A stretch of 64,000 nt of DNA. It comes from Candidatus Poribacteria bacterium. GTDB taxonomy: Bacteria > Poribacteria > WGA-4E > WGA-3G. Shown here piece after piece: positions 53,606 to 62,589 of this stretch. A program made the translations under genes and the position numbers. The notes beneath the pieces were generated by a model. It saw only the letters and a list, made by a program, of their open reading frames with translations. It was not told the origin of the DNA and did not search any database. Within the stretch, counting starts at the first letter, position 1, and each line of letters starts with the position of its first letter. The DNA lies in NCBI GenBank assembly GCA_958295945.1, contig OY282386.1, positions 3,466,204 to 3,530,203 of the forward strand, given 5' to 3'.

Positions 53606-53761
53606 TAATTTAACCTAAGTTGCTACCTACTGAATATTAATCATCAAAGGACTTTATCAAACGAAGAAACACAGAAATTCTGCATATTTTAGTGCCACTT
53701 CTTATAAATCGGGGTTAGAAACCCCTCCAACAAATGATAGGTGGTAACTTAGGTTAATTTA
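53606..53761. repeat. 156-bp inverted-repeat element between prcB and prcA
   Basis: Ends at 53606-53629 and 53738-53761 are inverted repeats agreeing at 21 of 24 positions, both containing TTAACCTAAGTT. The centre has the hairpin GGGGTT-AGA-AACCCC (53711-53725). Its ends differ from the TATAGT family, so it is a second type of small element. It fills the 185-bp gap within the proteasome operon, ending just short of the prcA ribosome site. Confidence 0.8.
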
Positions 53762-53776
53762 ATAAGAATTTGGGAG

Positions 53777-54568
53777 TTACAATTGTCCCAATCGTGAAAC
53801 TAACTCTTCAAACAATTGCTCAACGGTCTCATCAGAAATATCGGAAACGCCTTGTTCTGTTATGGAAATCAGCGTTGGAAATATCTTCCTAATCAGATCA
53901 GGACCACCCGTTGCAATGTCCTCATCTGCAGCATCCCACAATGCCTCCGCAATTGCTGTTAATGCATCTTGTTCAGACATATCTGGACGATACATCTTTT
54001 TTAGGGTAGAACGTGCATCTTTACCACCAGAGCCGATGGAATAATAGGTATCTTCCTCATAACGGCCACCGAGAGCATCATATTTAAAGATTCGCCCCTT
54101 CTTCTGTTTTAAATCGTATCCAGCAAAAATCGGAAGGACAATCAGACCTTGCATGGCTAAACTCAAATTCATTCTAACAAGACTTGAAAGATAGTTTGCT
54201 TGTCCATCCAAACTTAGAGATGTCCCTTCCATCTTTTCGTAAAATTCGACTTGAACTTGGAAGAGTTTCGCTGTTTCAAAACAAGGACCTGCCACACCTG
54301 CAACCGCAATCGCAGAGTGTCTGTCAATCTTAAACACCTTCTGAATTCGGCGTTCACCTACTTGATATCCTTCAGTTGCTTGACGATCTCCTGCAAGAAT
54401 TACGCCATCATTATAGACAAGCGCAAGTACAGTAGTGCCTTCTAAATAATTGTGTGGAAAGCCATCTTGAACATTATTGAGACGGTTCCAGTCTGCAACC
54501 TGATCAGGATATCTACTCTTTAGAATCTGTAAGAAATCGGTCTTTCCATAGTCATCGGGTTTGAGCAA
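53777..54568 (-). CDS. prcB: 20S proteasome beta subunit
   Basis: A 263-residue catalytic subunit. The propeptide is residues 1-44. Processing before Thr45 (LEGTTVLALVYNDG) exposes the nucleophile. Counting from it, Asp17 (ILAGDRQAT) and Lys33 (RRIQKVFKI) are at the canonical places, so the Thr1-Asp17-Lys33 site is complete. SIGSGGKDARSTLKK supplies the Gly-rich and Ser/Asp positions. Seven copies form each inner ring. The gene starts 2 bp after the pup stop. Confidence 0.95.
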   Translation of the reverse strand: MLKPDDYGKTDFLQILKSRYPDQVADWNRLNNVQDGFPHNYLEGTTVLALVYNDGVILAGDRQATEGYQVGERRIQKVFKIDRHSAIAVAGVAGPCFETAKLFQVQVEFYEKMEGTSLSLDGQANYLSSLVRMNLSLAMQGLIVLPIFAGYDLKQKKGRIFKYDALGGRYEEDTYYSIGSGGKDARSTLKKMYRPDMSEQDALTAIAEALWDAADEDIATGGPDLIRKIFPTLISITEQGVSDISDETVEQLFEELVSRLGQL

Positions 54569-54570
54569 TC

Positions 54571-54768
54571 CTATTGACCTCCCCGCTGGATATAGTTTTC
54601 AACAAATTCCTCCGAATCTTCTTCTAAAATTTCATCAATTTCATCAAGAAGTGCATCTAAATCATCCGTTATATCATCAACGTTTTCATTGAGTTCTGGA
54701 TTTGGTTGGATCTCCTCATTTTCATTGGAGGGGTGATCTCGGTATTCTTGCTGTTTTTCGCGTGGCAT
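54571..54768 (-). CDS. pup: prokaryotic ubiquitin-like protein Pup
   Basis: A 65-residue, highly acidic, mostly disordered protein. The middle has the helix-forming, Arc-binding segment DDITDDLDALLDEIDEILEE, and the C-terminus is ENYIQRGGQ. The final Gly-Gly-Gln means it needs deamidation to Glu by Dop before ligation. The N-terminus is rich in charged and polar residues, as needed to thread into the ATPase. It sits between dop (81 bp upstream) and prcB (2 bp downstream), its normal place. Confidence 0.95.
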   Translation of the reverse strand: MPREKQQEYRDHPSNENEEIQPNPELNENVDDITDDLDALLDEIDEILEEDSEEFVENYIQRGGQ

Positions 54769-54849
54769 TTTGTGCTCCTTTACAATTGTGGTTACGGATA
54801 ACCTTTAAATATAAGTAATGAACATAATTCCTATTCAACAAGATTCATT

Positions 54850-56331
54850 TCAGTCATTTCGGATTTTGTCAACAAGTTCATCAACAGTACAAGTATTCAA
54901 CAGTTCACCAATAATCGCTTGAGTGCCGAAGTGTGGACGTTCCATCATTATCTTTTCAAAACCATTTGAACCATTGAAAACAATTGAATTCCAACTTACG
55001 CTGTGAATACTATTTGGGTATTTTCGTAGACATGTGCCACGAAAATAGGCGCGTGTATCTAACGGTGGATGCTGTACCCCATGAACTATTTCTTCATGTG
55101 TTAATATGCGTTCCACATGTCCGTTTTTTTGTAAACGATAATATAGTCCTTTATCTGGACGCAAGTCATGATATTGTAGGTCAAGCATTCTAATTCGCGG
55201 GTCTGTCCACTTAAAACCGTGTCTGGCGATATAGGCATCAATCAGTTTTTTCTTAATTACCCAATCTAAATGGTGTCCTAAACTCATCGGGTCAGATTTC
55301 AGACCCTCTAAAACAAACTCCCATTTTTCCAAAACATCATTGACTATAGGTGCACGTTCTTCAGTGGAAAGGTGTTTATGTGCTAATTCAAGATATGCCT
55401 GCTGAATTTCTACTGCTGTCCATTTTCGGTCATCTTTAAGTTCATATACATTCTTACAAGATAAATTCCGAGATACTGATTTTATCACCGCAACAGGATC
55501 TTGTAAAGCGAATTGCTTACCTATAACCCTTTTTTCAATCAATTGCAGAACGATTGCGGTGATACCAACTTTCAGATATATAGTGAATTCGGACATATTT
55601 GAATCACCCACGATAACATGCAACCGGCGATACAACTTTGAATCTGCATGAGGTTCATCACGGGTGTTAATCAATGGTCGTTCAACCATTGTGCTAAGTC
55701 CAACTTCTTTTTCAAAAAAGTCTGCACGTTGCGAAATTTGGAATTCCGTGTCATCCGCTCCGTTTTCTGCACCTACCTTGCCACTACCGGTCATTATTTG
55801 TCGTGTAACGAGAAACGGTGTTAGACCGTTTACTATGTCCGGAAACGGGATCTTACGTGACATCAGGTAGTTTTCATGCGATCCGTAACTATGTCCTTTG
55901 TAGTCTGTATTATTCTTATATATTATGATTTCTTGGTTATCCAACAACAACTGTTCGGCAGCGAGGCGACTCAAATCTAAAATTAATTCACCTGCTTTTT
56001 CATATTTCACCAAATCGCGCGCATTACTACACTCAGGGGTGCAATATTCAGGATGTGCGTGATCAACATAATATCTGCCACCGTTGATAAGAATATCGTT
56101 GATGACACTATTATTGGCATCCTCACTTGGTGGTTTTTCACTCTCTGCCGTGAACCCGCGTGCGTCTAACATTGGACTCTCTTGTCCATAATCCCACGAA
56201 ATCGATGGAATGTTACGACTTTTGTATGCATTGACAACTAATGTCGATGCCGCTACAGGGTCTTGTTCACGCGCATTCTTGACAGAGATACCGAACTCTG
56301 TTTCGGTGCCGATTATTGTTGGTACTGTCAT
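54850..56331 (-). CDS. dop: Pup deamidase/depupylase Dop
   Basis: A 493-residue homologue of PafA that deamidates the Pup C-terminal Gln and removes Pup from substrates. It starts IIGTETEFGISVKNAREQDP. The inserted Dop loop is in residues about 45-75 (ESPMLDARGFTAESEKPPSE). Family blocks include YYVDHAHPEYCTPECSNARD, YKNNTDYKGHSYGSHENYLM and INTRDEPHADSKLYRRLHVI. The Asp in the DARGF-type segment near 56 is typical of Dop. It lies 50 bp downstream of arc and 81 bp upstream of pup. Confidence 0.95.
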   Translation of the reverse strand: MTVPTIIGTETEFGISVKNAREQDPVAASTLVVNAYKSRNIPSISWDYGQESPMLDARGFTAESEKPPSEDANNSVINDILINGGRYYVDHAHPEYCTPECSNARDLVKYEKAGELILDLSRLAAEQLLLDNQEIIIYKNNTDYKGHSYGSHENYLMSRKIPFPDIVNGLTPFLVTRQIMTGSGKVGAENGADDTEFQISQRADFFEKEVGLSTMVERPLINTRDEPHADSKLYRRLHVIVGDSNMSEFTIYLKVGITAIVLQLIEKRVIGKQFALQDPVAVIKSVSRNLSCKNVYELKDDRKWTAVEIQQAYLELAHKHLSTEERAPIVNDVLEKWEFVLEGLKSDPMSLGHHLDWVIKKKLIDAYIARHGFKWTDPRIRMLDLQYHDLRPDKGLYYRLQKNGHVERILTHEEIVHGVQHPPLDTRAYFRGTCLRKYPNSIHSVSWNSIVFNGSNGFEKIMMERPHFGTQAIIGELLNTCTVDELVDKIRND

Positions 56332-56381
56332 TATTCACTTTCTATATGAAATTGGTCAATAGTCAGGATAGACAACAAATA

Positions 56382-58178
56382 TTAAAGGTATGTTCCACCT
56401 TTGCTTACACGCACCTCTGGATTTCTACGTGTCTCAGGTTCATTGATTAATGCGCGAATGTTGACGATTTTCTCGCCTTTCCTGCCAGATATTTTTGCCC
56501 AATCATCAGGATTAGTGGTGTTCGGAAGGTCTTCGTTTTCGCGATATTCCTCGCGAATTGCAGTTTTCATATCGTTAAGCGAAATACCTTTTTCTTTCCC
56601 TTCAGAACTGATCAATCGTTTGATCGCCATCTTCTTTGCACGGGAGACTATATTCTCAATCATTGCACCACTAACGAAATCTTTGAAATAAAGGGTCTCT
56701 CGTTCTCCACGAGTGTAAGTGACTTCAATAAACTTGTTGTCATCAGTAGTCGCATACATCTCATCAATAGCAGCTGAAATGATGTGTTCTGATATACTTT
56801 CTGTATTCCCATCAAATTTATCTACTTCTTCCTTGGCAAACGGTAGGTCAGAAGTTAGATAGATAGAAAATATGTCTCTTGCACCTTCAATACATGGACG
56901 ATCAATCTTGATCTTTATGTCAAGTCTTCCCGGCCTTAATACTGCTGGATCCAACAGGTCTTGACGATTACTTGCCCCAATAACAATTACATCTCGTAAG
57001 TTTTCAACACCATCTATCATGGCAAGGAACTGCGGTACTAACGTAGACTCCATATCAGAAGAAATACCCGTACCACGTGAACGGAACAGCGAATCCATTT
57101 CGTCAAAGAAAATTACGACAGGAAAACCCTCTTTGGATTTCTCTCGTGCTTTAGCAAAGACCTCTCGTATCTTCCGCTCTGTTTCACCAACATATTTGTT
57201 TAATAGTTCTGGACCCTTAATATTTATAAAGTATCCTTTAACATCTTCTCTATCAGTCTCTTGGCGAATACGTTCAGCAAGACAATTCGCGACCGCACGG
57301 GCAATTAGAGTTTTTCCACATCCTGGTGGTCCGTATAATAGCACTCCTTTTGGCGGTGTAAGACTGAATTCCTTATACTCATTTGGGTATAGATACGGCA
57401 TCTCAATGGCATCTCGGATGGCTTCTATCTGCGAATCTAAACCGCCGATGTCTTGATAACTAATATCAGGAACTTCTTCAAGCAGAAGGTCTTCAAGTTC
57501 GCGTTTTGGAAGTTTTTCAAGGAGCATTCCACTGGTATGATTCAGCAAAACGTTATCACCCAATTTCAATGTCTCGTCTTTCAAGGATTCAGAAATACGG
57601 ACTACTTGTTCTTCATCTGTTCTGACATTGATAACTGCCCTATCAGAATCAAGCATCTCTTTGATTTTTACAACATCCCCATGTTTTTCAGGGGGTTGAA
57701 TTGCTACGACATTTAAGCCACTGTTGACGATGACTTCTTGTCCAACTTGCAACTGTTTGAGGTTTAGGGAGGGATCATGGTTGACACGCCATTTCTTGCC
57801 GCTTATATCAACATCTATCGTACCATCATCATTTGCACCCAAGAATATACCGTAGTTGTTCGGAGGGGCACTGAGCTGCTTGACCTTTTCTTTTAGAAGT
57901 TCAAGCTTTTCTTTAGCTTCTTGCAGGGTGTTTCTTAATTTTCGGTTTTGACGGTGTGCCTGCATCAGTTCGCGCGTCATATCATATAGACGCGCATCAA
58001 CATCATCGCCTGGCGTAGTGCTGAGTTGTCTCCGCAGATCACTGATTTCGTTCTCAAGCATCTCTATCTGCCAATTCAACTCACGAATACGTTGTGGATA
58101 GTTAACCTGCTCCGATGAGGTGTCTTCAATTTCTGAACCTATTAATATCTCTGATGTTGTCTCTCTTTTACTTGACAT
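56382..58178 (-). CDS. arc: proteasome-associated AAA+ ATPase (ARC/Mpa)
   Basis: A 598-residue ring ATPase that binds Pup, unfolds tagged proteins and feeds the 20S core. Order: a coiled coil (about 25-95, RIRELNWQIEMLENEISDLR), two OB folds (100-230), and the AAA+ module with Walker A GPPGCGKT and Walker B VVIFFDEMDSLF. The last residues, GGTYL, form the Gly-x-Tyr-Leu tail that docks into the alpha ring. The start MSSKRETT at 58178 is likely; a GTG 15 bases upstream is possible. It is the first gene of the proteasome run. Confidence 0.95.
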   Translation of the reverse strand: MSSKRETTSEILIGSEIEDTSSEQVNYPQRIRELNWQIEMLENEISDLRRQLSTTPGDDVDARLYDMTRELMQAHRQNRKLRNTLQEAKEKLELLKEKVKQLSAPPNNYGIFLGANDDGTIDVDISGKKWRVNHDPSLNLKQLQVGQEVIVNSGLNVVAIQPPEKHGDVVKIKEMLDSDRAVINVRTDEEQVVRISESLKDETLKLGDNVLLNHTSGMLLEKLPKRELEDLLLEEVPDISYQDIGGLDSQIEAIRDAIEMPYLYPNEYKEFSLTPPKGVLLYGPPGCGKTLIARAVANCLAERIRQETDREDVKGYFINIKGPELLNKYVGETERKIREVFAKAREKSKEGFPVVIFFDEMDSLFRSRGTGISSDMESTLVPQFLAMIDGVENLRDVIVIGASNRQDLLDPAVLRPGRLDIKIKIDRPCIEGARDIFSIYLTSDLPFAKEEVDKFDGNTESISEHIISAAIDEMYATTDDNKFIEVTYTRGERETLYFKDFVSGAMIENIVSRAKKMAIKRLISSEGKEKGISLNDMKTAIREEYRENEDLPNTTNPDDWAKISGRKGEKIVNIRALINEPETRRNPEVRVSKGGTYL

Positions 58179-58325
58179 AAGAATTATTCTCACAATCTAT
58201 TGAAAAGATTGATAGTATCGTAGAATATTGGTCAGTTTTACTATACCGACGCTAAGTGTATAAAAGTATAGCATGTTGAAACATTTACATCAAGAAAAAA
58301 CGCAATCACCTTACATAAAGGATAA

Positions 58326-58449
58326 TATAGTGAATTATCAAAATAAGTTGACAAATCATCTGTAGGAGCGATCTCCGAATCGCGATAGACCGAGAATCGG
58401 AGTTCCTCCTACAACTCGTAATGTCAAGTTAATTGTAAAATCCACTATA
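58326..58449. repeat. 124-bp TATAGT-ended small mobile element, copy C
   Basis: Ends are TATAGTG and CACTATA with about 28 bp of inverted repeat, both ending in TTGACA inward. The centre has GTAGGAGCGATCTCCGAATC and its return arm. It lies between the arc start and the recA stop, and takes up half of that 287-bp gap. It is of the same family as copies A, B and D but with a different core. Confidence 0.8.
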
Positions 58450-58465
58450 GTGAATACAATTTCTT

Positions 58466-59623
58466 TTACGCATCATCGTCGTCATTACTACCGGATGTGT
58501 CCGAGGTATCCTCAAACCCTGTGTCCACTTCCTCGTCAACAACATCTACACCCGGAATTTCTCCAGCACCAGACGGTGTAATAGCACCAATATTCTCACG
58601 GATTTTTCTATCCAGTTCTGCAGTAACTTCAGGATTCTGTTCTAAAAAAGCCTTTGCATTATTCCTACCTTGACCGATCCGTTCACTGTTGTAAGAGAAC
58701 CAGGAACCCCTTTTCTCAATGAAACCGGCATCAACAGCGATATCTAAGAGCGTTCCTTCTTTGGAGATACCCTTGCCAAAGGTGACATCAAATTCCGCTT
58801 CTCTAAAGGGTGGCGCGACCTTGTTTTTCACAACCTTAATCAGCACACGATTTCCAAGCACATCTGTCCCTTCTTTGATCTGCGTAGAACGTCGGATCTC
58901 CAATCTAATGGATGCATGAAACTTTAGGGCAAGTCCACCAGGGGTTGTATCTGGATTGCCAAACATCACGCCAATCTTTTGACGAATTTGGTTGGTGAAT
59001 ATTACACACGTCTGCGATTTGTTTGTCACACCCGATAGTTTTCTCAATGCTTTTGACATCAAACGAGGTAGCAACCCCACATGTGCATCACCCATCTCAC
59101 CCTCAACCTCTGCTTGAGGTGTTAGTGCTGCAACTGAATCTACTATCACAACATCAATGGCACCACTTCGGATAAGTGTTTCCACAATTTCCAATGCTTG
59201 TTCACCAGAATCCGGTTGTGAAATCAAAACGTTCTCCAAGTTCACACCAATATTCCGTGCATAAGTCGTATCTAACGCATGTTCAACATCAATAAATGCA
59301 GCTATGCCACCCATCTTCTGTGCTTCGGCAACAATATGGAGTGCCAATGTTGTTTTTCCAGTGCCTTCGTGTCCGAAGATTTCAACAATTCTCCCTCGCG
59401 GCACACCACCAACACCTAATGCCAAATCAAGTGAAAGTGCACCTGTAGGGATAGCACTTACAGGCACTACCTCGTCGTCTGTTAGACGCATGATAGCACC
59501 CTTACCGTAGGCTCGTTCTACCTGAGATATGGCATCGTCTACTGCCTTCTTTTTCGCCTCAGCTTTTTTCTTGTCTTCTGCGTTTAATTCTTTTTCCGGA
59601 TTTTTTTTCTCGTCATTCGCCAT
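58466..59623 (-). CDS. recA: recombinase RecA
   Basis: A 385-residue DNA strand-exchange ATPase that also triggers LexA cleavage. The Walker A is GHEGTGKT at 84-91, a variant of the usual GPESSGKT. Other family blocks are [39 protein letters not shown] and [20 protein letters not shown]. The N-terminus carries an extra Lys/Glu-rich 25 residues and the C-terminus is acidic, as usual. The thpR gene ends 3 bp upstream, so recA is co-transcribed with it. Confidence 0.97.
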   Translation of the reverse strand: MANDEKKNPEKELNAEDKKKAEAKKKAVDDAISQVERAYGKGAIMRLTDDEVVPVSAIPTGALSLDLALGVGGVPRGRIVEIFGHEGTGKTTLALHIVAEAQKMGGIAAFIDVEHALDTTYARNIGVNLENVLISQPDSGEQALEIVETLIRSGAIDVVIVDSVAALTPQAEVEGEMGDAHVGLLPRLMSKALRKLSGVTNKSQTCVIFTNQIRQKIGVMFGNPDTTPGGLALKFHASIRLEIRRSTQIKEGTDVLGNRVLIKVVKNKVAPPFREAEFDVTFGKGISKEGTLLDIAVDAGFIEKRGSWFSYNSERIGQGRNNAKAFLEQNPEVTAELDRKIRENIGAITPSGAGEIPGVDVVDEEVDTGFEDTSDTSGSNDDDDA

Positions 59624-59626
59624 TTT

Positions 59627-60205
59627 TTACTTTCTCCTGCCTAATGGATAGATATGTAACGGGGTGTAAACTGCACCACTGGGACGTAACTCACTTCCGA
59701 CAAGCGTGAGATGGTTAACATCCATTAAAGTCCCCGCAACTGTTTCAAATTTCTTGAATAGTTCAGAATCTGTTGTCATATTAACGCTTTCTTTAATTCT
59801 CGCAAGTGTTAAATGAGGATGAAAACGCTTGTCGTTTGAAAAACCCAACTCACCAAATTCAAGATTAATGGAATTCGCTAAAGTAGTGGTTTCATTCGCA
59901 CCTTGCGTCAACCCCACCCACAACACCCGTGGACGATACAAATTCGGAAATGTCCCTATACCACCAATTTCTATACGAAAAGGTTTGCGGTTTTCTACAA
60001 TTCCTTCTACCGTGGAATTTATCTTAGTGATATTACGCTTCTCAACATCGCCAAGAAACTTCAAGGTTAAATGAAAATTACCAAGCCGCGTCAACGATGC
60101 CTTCTTGATTCTTGGACGAAACTCTGATTGAACTTCAGATAAAATAACCTGAATTCTATCGGGTATTTCAATAGCAACAAAACACCTTTTAGAATCAGGA
60201 CTCAT
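59627..60205 (-). CDS. thpR: RNA 2',3'-cyclic phosphodiesterase (2H family)
   Basis: A 192-residue 2H phosphoesterase. The two catalytic motifs are His45-Leu-Thr47 (NFHLTLKFLG) and His131-Leu-Thr133 (RFHPHLTLARI), on opposite lobes as required. It opens 2',3'-cyclic phosphates on RNA and can join tRNA halves. It lies between pgsA (35 bp upstream) and recA (3 bp downstream), an order seen in several phyla. Confidence 0.92.
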   Translation of the reverse strand: MSPDSKRCFVAIEIPDRIQVILSEVQSEFRPRIKKASLTRLGNFHLTLKFLGDVEKRNITKINSTVEGIVENRKPFRIEIGGIGTFPNLYRPRVLWVGLTQGANETTTLANSINLEFGELGFSNDKRFHPHLTLARIKESVNMTTDSELFKKFETVAGTLMDVNHLTLVGSELRPSGAVYTPLHIYPLGRRK

Positions 60206-60240
60206 TAGAATATACCTCTATAGTGAAAAAACATCCTATT

Positions 60241-60828
60241 CTAAGCTGAGAGAGCCATTAGATTTCGACATAAAATCTCTAATCCTGAGGTAACTGTCAA
60301 TATCAGTGGTAGATACATCAAAACGTAAATCGGCCCGTGACGTTGAACTACATAAGTTGAATCTCCCAGAAAAGTGAGCAAAACCAAGCCTATTAGTATC
60401 ACAACAATTTGGGCAATAGTTTTATATTTCCCCCAACGGTTTGCAGATATCACCTCACCACGTTTGGCCACAAATATAATACGAAATCCCGTTACAACGA
60501 CTTCTCTACCCAGAATCACATACACCATCCATATAGGGATTAGGTGCACACCTTTCTCTAACTCTTCATGTTGAAAAAGATATAAGCAAATTAATGCTGA
60601 ACCGATCAATATCTTATCTACCAACGAATCCAAAAAACTACCAAACTGCGTTATCCCTTGTTTGCGCGCTATTTTTCCATCTAAAAAATCTGTTATTGCT
60701 GCAATACCGAAACATATCGTAGCAGGACCCATCAATTTTTCACGAAAGCAGAGAATGAAAGGGACAGTTAACAACAAACGGGCAAATGTTAACAGATTCG
60801 CCGTGCGTAAATAGTCATTTAATTTCAT
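60241..60828 (-). CDS. pgsA: CDP-diacylglycerol-glycerol-3-phosphate 3-phosphatidyltransferase
   Basis: A 195-residue inner-membrane enzyme that makes phosphatidylglycerophosphate. The CDP-alcohol phosphotransferase motif is DFLDGKIARKQGITQFGSFL followed by DSLVDK, with all four Asp present. About five membrane helices follow the usual pattern. The ATG at 60828 (MKLNDYLRTANLLTFARLLL) is preferred to a TTG at 60852 that would overlap the lolA-like stop. It starts 4 bp after that stop. Confidence 0.92.
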   Translation of the reverse strand: MKLNDYLRTANLLTFARLLLTVPFILCFREKLMGPATICFGIAAITDFLDGKIARKQGITQFGSFLDSLVDKILIGSALICLYLFQHEELEKGVHLIPIWMVYVILGREVVVTGFRIIFVAKRGEVISANRWGKYKTIAQIVVILIGLVLLTFLGDSTYVVQRHGPIYVLMYLPLILTVTSGLEILCRNLMALSA

Positions 60829-60832
60829 ATAC

Positions 60833-61549
60833 TTAATCTGATGAAAGATCAATTACCTCTGCATCTTCAGGAACGACAAATTTAAATTTAGTTGAGGGTA
60901 ACTTCTGATCTCTTTGAATATTAGACAATGATATTATTACGCTGCGACGAGTCCCGTCTTCAAACAGCGTTATATAACCAAATTGTACTGGAAACCAGTC
61001 GGCTTCTTTCACCCAAATCTCAAGCTGCGCCTTAACTTCTTCATGACCTTCTGTTTTATTCAACCTTCTATTTAATAGGTCGGGTTTCGGTGTTAATTGC
61101 ATTAGAAGAACACCTTTTGATTTTGCAGCTTCATCAGGCACTAATTTCATGTTCCAGTTTTTTGAAAGATCTTCAAGTGTCGCCCCGGTTCCAGGCAATA
61201 TCTCACGCTTATCTGGATTGTGAATTTTCTGTTTGTTGACTTCATTTAAAATCGGGACATAAGACCAAATATATTTACCGTCTAATACAACTTTTTTTAC
61301 TATTTTATCTCGGTTTTTTGGCGAGACATATTCCATATTTAGTAGATTTGGAATGCCAAAAGTAAATCTTCCGTAACTAACACTTTTTCTTGTTTTATAT
61401 AATGCAGTTTCCTCAAAGTCCGCACTGAAGTTCTGGCACTTTGCGTACACTGTTCTGAAATTTTTGAAGACCTCATCAACCGTATAGGAATATCCAATGT
61501 TGACAATACATAGAGAAATTACAATTAAAATGCAGTATTTTCTTTTCAT
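60833..61549 (-). CDS. outer-membrane lipoprotein carrier LolA-like protein
   Basis: A 238-residue periplasmic protein with signal peptide (YCILIVISLCIVNIGYSYTV). The LolA fold shows as VDEVFKNFRTVYAKCQNFSA and DFEETALYKTRKS, then GRFTFGIPNLLNMEYVSPKN and VVLDGKYIWSYVPILNEV. LolA carries lipoproteins across the periplasm, so this points to an outer membrane. AGGTGA precedes the ATG. It is first in the run lolA-like, pgsA, thpR, recA. Confidence 0.87.
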   Translation of the reverse strand: MKRKYCILIVISLCIVNIGYSYTVDEVFKNFRTVYAKCQNFSADFEETALYKTRKSVSYGRFTFGIPNLLNMEYVSPKNRDKIVKKVVLDGKYIWSYVPILNEVNKQKIHNPDKREILPGTGATLEDLSKNWNMKLVPDEAAKSKGVLLMQLTPKPDLLNRRLNKTEGHEEVKAQLEIWVKEADWFPVQFGYITLFEDGTRRSVIISLSNIQRDQKLPSTKFKFVVPEDAEVIDLSSD

Positions 61550-61626
61550 GAGGTATCACCTGATTTCTTCACACAACGCGGATTCACTATATGTGCCTTT
61601 AAGTTTACCATAACACATAAAACCTG

Positions 61627-62034
61627 TCAATGGATTTTTTTATCCAATTCTGTCTGCACCGCATTCTGAACATCCTTAGGCAAGGTGTGAACACGTGTCC
61701 AATCCAAAAGTTCCACAACTATTTCATCGGATTCATCCAAGGCACATGCGATAACACGGGCTAAAGTTGATGCTACTTGAGCATCACGAAATAGTGCTTG
61801 AAACCAAATACTGAAGGATTTTAAGGCATCAGATGATTCTGAAAAGACCCAGAAGAGAACTCTACAAAAGTCAAGTCCTTCGTCAACTGATTGTTGTGAT
61901 ATCCGCACATCTTCAGGAAAACCTTGAAATAGCGGTAATAGATCCGCAATTATTATAGGCAATTCATGATTCAGATAAGTAATTTGCGGTGATATATCAA
62001 AATGAATGGCGTACCTATGTGCATATAGAGACAT
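61627..62034 (-). CDS. 135-residue protein of unknown function
   Basis: Not recognised. It starts MSLYAHRYAIHFDISPQITY and is mainly helical, with hydrophobic stretches (LFWVFSESSDALKSFSIWFQ) that look like packed helices rather than membrane spans. The end reads LPKDVQNAVQTELDKKIH. GAGGAA precedes the ATG at 62034. It is followed downstream by the lolA-like gene 77 bp away, and could be first in that operon. Confidence 0.55.
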   Translation of the reverse strand: MSLYAHRYAIHFDISPQITYLNHELPIIIADLLPLFQGFPEDVRISQQSVDEGLDFCRVLFWVFSESSDALKSFSIWFQALFRDAQVASTLARVIACALDESDEIVVELLDWTRVHTLPKDVQNAVQTELDKKIH

Positions 62035-62089
62035 CACTTCCTCACAATTCTTTCATTCATATAATCTGTATTATACCATTTCTAAAATA

Positions 62090-62195
62090 TTGGTGAAGTA
62101 TAAAATTATATCTACACTTCCTATCCACGGTAGGTTCGGTTTCCTAACCGCACTACAATGGATGGAAAGAAGTTAATGCCAAGAACTTTACACAC
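62090..62195. repeat. composite of small-element pieces
   Basis: The left 45 bp (TTGGTGAAGTATAAAATTAT and on) match the element at 22233-22335. A hairpin with loop TCCT follows at 62137-62150. The right part (AATGGATGG to AAGAACTTTA) matches 40628-40662. The piece therefore joins two repeat types. It lies in the 555-bp gap before the outer-membrane gene. Confidence 0.6.
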
Positions 62196-62208
62196 CCCTG
62201 GACAATTT

Positions 62209-62344
62209 TATAGTGAACATTGAAAATAATAATACAGATACCTGTAGGAGCGATCTCCGAATCGCGAGTTAACGCAGTGATAATCAAGAATCGGAGTTCG
62301 CTCCTACATCTCAAAATGTCTCATTAATTCAAAAGTTTACTATA
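62209..62344. repeat. 136-bp TATAGT-ended small mobile element, copy D
   Basis: Ends TATAGTGAAC and its return are inverted repeats of about 26 bp. The right end shares the 13-bp TATAGTAAACTTT with the left end of the IS630 element at 193-205. The core has GTAGGAGCGATCTCCGAATC as in copy C, so C and D are sisters. Confidence 0.8.
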
Positions 62345-62536
62345 ATTTACCAAATCCCGCAGCCGAGTGTTGTTCGTAGGCGCGCAATTCCTTGTGCCTA
62401 TTACATTCGTAGGCGCGTTTTGTATGGACGTTTGCCAGTGATGTTGTATAATATTGGGATCAGACAATTCTTCCGCATTGTAAACCTTCCGCGTCGTAAT
62501 CCGTTTCACATAATGTATAGCGAAACCCAACAAGCA

Positions 62537-62566
62537 TTGACAGAATCTCAAATAATACACTACAAT
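62537..62566 (+). promoter_or_regulatory. candidate sigma-70-type promoter of the outer-membrane gene
   Basis: TTGACA at 62537-62542 and TACAAT at 62561-62566 are spaced by 18 bp, close to the ideal. The ATG follows 23 bp later, after an AAGGAG site. It fits the next gene alone. Confidence 0.55.
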
Positions 62567-62589
62567 CCATTAAAAAAATAAGGAGTAAT

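Noticed and set aside
62324-62560. 78-codon minus-strand frame
   Set aside because: It crosses the end of a small TATAGT element and the promoter of the outer-membrane gene, with no ribosome site.
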